A stretch of 64,000 bases of DNA from Chromatium okenii. GTDB lineage: Bacteria > Pseudomonadota > Gammaproteobacteria > Chromatiales > Chromatiaceae. The DNA lies in assembly GCF_002958735.1 (NCBI RefSeq), contig NZ_PPGH01000037.1, forward strand, positions 62,001 through 126,000, in the 5' to 3' direction. Shown here in pieces: positions 61,703 to 64,000 of this stretch. The first letter of the stretch is position 1. Each line of letters starts with the position of its first letter. Under the pieces are notes generated by a model. It saw only the letters and a list, made by a program, of their open reading frames with translations, searched no databases and had not been told where the DNA came from. Made by a program: the position numbers and the translations under genes.

Positions 61703-62050
61703 CTATAAAAACGCAATCACCATCACCTTTCCTGCTTTATTCCAGTAATCAACAGCATCTAACAAAATTGCACTTGCCTGTTGCCAATCTTCTGGCTGGG
61801 CGGTTCTAAAATTATGCGCGTTTTTATACACAATCAACAATCCATGTTCTGAGTTGACCCACGACATATCTGTTATACAATCGTAGAACGCATCCCAATT
61901 AAACCCAAAATACTCTGGAAAACCAAGCTGCGCTGAGAACTCACGCAAAAATGAATCCTTGTCTTTAATGTTATTGCCATCAACTACAAAATAATGTTCA
62001 GGCGGCTGCAAGAAAAAGTTGGGTAATGCTGCGCTTGCTAGTACGGTCAT
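61703..62050 (-). CDS. Barstar-family ribonuclease inhibitor
   Basis: 115-aa cytosolic immunity protein. The family core is FVVDGNNIKDKDSFLREFSA, FPEYFGFNWDAFYDCITDMS (the barstar NWDA-YDC motif) and GLLIVYKNAHNF. Its ATG overlaps the barnase stop (ATGA), so toxin and inhibitor are translationally coupled. Role: bind the linked RNase and protect the producing cell. Confidence 0.88.
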   Translation of the reverse strand: MTVLASAALPNFFLQPPEHYFVVDGNNIKDKDSFLREFSAQLGFPEYFGFNWDAFYDCITDMSWVNSEHGLLIVYKNAHNFRTAQPEDWQQASAILLDAVDYWNKAGKVMVIAFL

Positions 62051-62748
62051 GGTTTGATTTCCTTAAAACTTTGATAGTGATCATCAGTGAAATACTTGAC
62101 GCCATTCTCGCCCGTGATAATTCTTTGCGCCCCTCTACCGTTTGAATTAGATGATTTTACAGTGTATTCGTGATAATAATGAGGTGATTTGGTAGGGAGT
62201 TTGCCTTCTCTATTGTGAAAAACAGTCCCATCTTGCGCATAAGGAAAGGGACCACCGTTATCAATAAGTTTTAATGTTTCGCGGGCTTCCGACGAAAGGT
62301 TATCATGCTTGATTTTCGGAATCATCGCATTAACACTTTTCATTACTTCTTCAGATGACTGATTTGCTCTCAGCATTTCTATTAAGTCATCTTCATCAAT
62401 TTTTCCGTTCAAAAGATCGTGATTCCAGCGCAACTTTTCAGTTGGTTTAATCAACCCTTTTTGTTCTGCCGCCCCAAGTAAAACAACAATTCGTTGATCT
62501 TTTGGATAACTGCTTAAATATGGGATAAAATCATCAACCTTGCTGCCAATCTGTCGTAGCAATATCTGGTGTTCTTGAAGCAGGTTTTTAGATTGACCGA
62601 GCGATTTAATCAATGCCGCAACTGCTTTTACAGCATCGTTTGCTACTGCCGCTAAAGCAACGGATTGATTCAAAGATATTGCCAGAACAATACTGACTGT
62701 TAATAATACTAAACTCTTCGTTATGCTTATATTTTTTTCTGTTGGCAT
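62047..62748 (-). CDS. Secreted barnase/RNase N1-T1-type ribonuclease
   Basis: 233-aa toxin. The signal sequence (about 10-34, LVLLTVSIVLAISLNQSVAL) is followed by a helical region of about 110 residues and a C-terminal RNase domain (about 150-233). This starts with LSSEARETLKLIDNGGPFPY and has catalytic Glu194 in YYHEYTV, Arg209 in AQRIITG and His224 in TDDHYQSF; the spacings (15 and 15) match barnase E73-R87-H102. Domain homologues act as extracellular RNases. The middle region resembles the pre-toxin stalk of other bacterial exotoxins but is not recognisable. The stop overlaps the barstar start. Confidence 0.9.
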   Translation of the reverse strand: MPTEKNISITKSLVLLTVSIVLAISLNQSVALAAVANDAVKAVAALIKSLGQSKNLLQEHQILLRQIGSKVDDFIPYLSSYPKDQRIVVLLGAAEQKGLIKPTEKLRWNHDLLNGKIDEDDLIEMLRANQSSEEVMKSVNAMIPKIKHDNLSSEARETLKLIDNGGPFPYAQDGTVFHNREGKLPTKSPHYYHEYTVKSSNSNGRGAQRIITGENGVKYFTDDHYQSFKEIKP

Positions 62749-62881
62749 TTATTGTCTCCAGTGATTTATTTCTTGAATGAGTGCTACGCACTGATAAACA
62801 TCCCTTTCACTAGTGCAGTTGTCTTGCAATGATCCAATCCGCAATCCGTCCCCGCAAATCACACTGCTTTAATCCCACCAG

Positions 62882-62986
62882 TCAGACCATAAAAGTTTCT
62901 TCTATTTTTTCAAAAGTCTCTATGTCCAGTTGAACAGCAACCTTACGGTTTAATTCATCAATGATATACTGACACTTAATCGGCAT
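62882..62986 (-). pseudogene. Truncated antitoxin-like reading frame
   Basis: 34 codons: MPIKCQYIIDELNRKVAVQL, then DIETFEKIEETFMV. The sequence resembles the N-terminus of Phd/RelB-type antitoxins (xxYIxDExxxKxAVxLxIExYEKIxE). AAGG lies 6 nt before the ATG, so it may still be translated. No toxin gene follows. The rest of 62749-63072 shows nothing I can support. Confidence 0.45.
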
Positions 62987-63072
62987 GTTTCACCTTAATG
63001 TGCATCGCATCGCTAGTGGATTTGAAGCGCAAAAAGACTTCAATTGAAACTAGAATTAACTCCGGCTATTTA

Positions 63073-63441
63073 TTAAACATGCAGCTTATAGTCAGAGATA
63101 AGGCTCTCTACCGGAATTTTTAGTTGACTCGTGAGATTTCGGATCATGTTAAGACTGAGTTTGCGTTTATAACCTAAAATCTCAGATACGCGGCTACTTT
63201 GTCCAAGGTACATAACCATATCTTCATCAGTTAGTGATTGTTGCTCCATTCTAAACTTTATCGCCTCTACAGGATCGGGTAGGTCAATTGGAAATGTTTT
63301 TTCTTCGTAATAGTCGATCAATACAATCAGCACTTCCAGTTCATCACCCTCAGGTGTACCTTGTTCAGCATTGAATAGTTGTTCAATGCGGGACAATGCC
63401 ATTTTGTGGTCGTAATCGTTTTTTATTGGCTTAACAGTCAT
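63073..63441 (-). CDS. higA: HigA-type HTH antitoxin/transcriptional regulator (orphan)
   Basis: 122-aa protein of the HigA class. The N-terminal part (KNDYDHKMALSRIEQLFNA, EGDELEVLIVLIDYYEEKTF) matches the dimerisation region, and the C-terminal helix-turn-helix is VMYLGQSSRVSEILGYKRKLS. The family usually follows a higB toxin gene on the same strand. Here the upstream space (63442-63623) holds repeat C and no toxin. Likely an orphan antitoxin or repressor. Confidence 0.8.
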   Translation of the reverse strand: MTVKPIKNDYDHKMALSRIEQLFNAEQGTPEGDELEVLIVLIDYYEEKTFPIDLPDPVEAIKFRMEQQSLTDEDMVMYLGQSSRVSEILGYKRKLSLNMIRNLTSQLKIPVESLISDYKLHV

Positions 63442-63473
63442 AATTTATGCTGTTACATCCCGCTGGTATACCA

Positions 63474-63565
63474 TTTCAAAATGAGCGCCGCGCCATCTAC
63501 TTTTGAATCACTTGTTATAGTGATGATGACGATGTTGGATTGTCAAAAGCAGCAACCCAACTTAC
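63474..63565 (+). repeat. Direct repeat C flanking the barnase/barstar island
   Basis: 92 bp starting TTTCAAAATGAGCGCCGCGC, containing CTTGTTATAG and ending with the hairpin GTTGGATTGTC…AGCAACCCAAC (63534-63561). Same orientation as repeat B. It overlies the upstream region of the minus-strand higA gene. Confidence 0.8.
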
Positions 63566-63623
63566 GCTTCTACAAAATTGTATTAACTACTGTAACCCAT
63601 TCAAAAGGACAGGAGAGGTAATT

Positions 63624-64000
63624 ATGCCCTCTAAAGATATTCTTTATTCGATTGGAAGAACATCAGTAGGTCAACTGATTAAGGCGGTTGACGCTGAAAA
63701 AGGAATTGCATATACCTGTCCTGCCTGTAGCCAAGTTCTTATACTTCGCAAAGGAACACGGAAACGCCCTCACTTTGCCCACAAAACTCTTAGTCCTAAC
63801 TGTACACCCGAAACAGCCTTACATTATGTCTTTAAGACTTTACTCTTTGGCAAGATTCAAAAACATTTTGATCATCAATTACCTTTAGAGATGCAATGGG
63901 ATTGTCCTGCTTGTGGTGGAGTGCATACGGGCAACTTGCTGAAAAAAGCAGTTAAAGTAGTGCTTGAACATAATTTAGGAACCTGCCAACCAGATATTGC
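63624..64000 (+). CDS. CoiA-like zinc-finger protein, 3' end outside the window
   Basis: At least 125 residues; open to the right edge. A strong Shine-Dalgarno (AGGAGAGG) sits upstream of ATG 63624. Zinc-finger-like CPAC motifs occur twice (YTCPACSQVL and WDCPACGGVH), and between them RKGTRKRPHFAHKTLSPNC, then ETALHYVFKTLL matches the HFAHK…E..LH pattern of the competence protein CoiA family, which act in DNA uptake or as nucleases. Function of this subfamily is not established. Confidence 0.75.
   Translation, partial: MPSKDILYSIGRTSVGQLIKAVDAEKGIAYTCPACSQVLILRKGTRKRPHFAHKTLSPNCTPETALHYVFKTLLFGKIQKHFDHQLPLEMQWDCPACGGVHTGNLLKKAVKVVLEHNLGTCQPDI

Overview
The window looks like a piece of a gammaproteobacterial chromosome of moderate GC content. 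The block yceD-rpmF-plsX-fabH-fabD-fabG-acpP-fabF-pabC-mltG-tmk has the standard gammaproteobacterial order. AceE is the long homodimeric type, and YebG, YiaA, KefB-type and CydABX genes point the same way. Cobalamin, molybdopterin, exosortase (PEP-CTERM) and cyclic-di-GMP genes, plus G/C-run palindromic repeats, suggest an environmental, possibly sulfur-oxidising lineage. The sequence alone does not identify the species.

Layout: 1-4.6 kb, two sensor kinases around a periplasmic binding protein. 4.7-9.2 kb, an RDD membrane protein, lgt and clpB with a sigma-32-like promoter. 9.3-13.4 kb, an ABC-2/Gld-type exporter interrupted by repeats. 13.5-17 kb, cytochrome bd oxidase cydA-cydB-cydX and yiaA. 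17-25.5 kb, yebG, methyltransferase, a cobalamin operon (cobM-cbiB-cobK-crp/fnr), an FAD oxidoreductase, mobA, an alpha carbonic anhydrase and a MazG-like enzyme. 25.5-33.5 kb, a c-di-GMP operon: a multidomain EAL protein, a CHASE sensor kinase and an HD-GYP protein. 33.7-36.1 kb, pcm and a KefB-type antiporter. 36.3-38.8 kb, a toxin-antitoxin island with attC-like sites. 38.8-40.3 kb, a PEP-CTERM protein. 41-47.6 kb, aceEF, a methyltransferase, tRNA-Glu, tRNA-Ala and moaA. 47.6-57.9 kb, glgC and the fatty-acid cluster. 57.9-60 kb, a PH-domain protein, a membrane protein and an SQR-like flavoprotein. 60.3-63.6 kb, a barnase/barstar/glycine-zipper module and orphan antitoxins between two roughly 90-bp direct repeats. 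A CoiA-like gene runs off the right end.

Many genes are split by short indels, mostly consistent with loss of one base, often in homopolymer runs. Essential genes are affected (lgt, plsX, fabH, fabD), so sequencing or assembly error is the likeliest cause. I annotate these genes at full span and state where the frame changes. The most distinctive content is the two accessory islands and a family of palindromic repeats that sits inside reading frames and encodes PPxPPFxKGG-like peptides.
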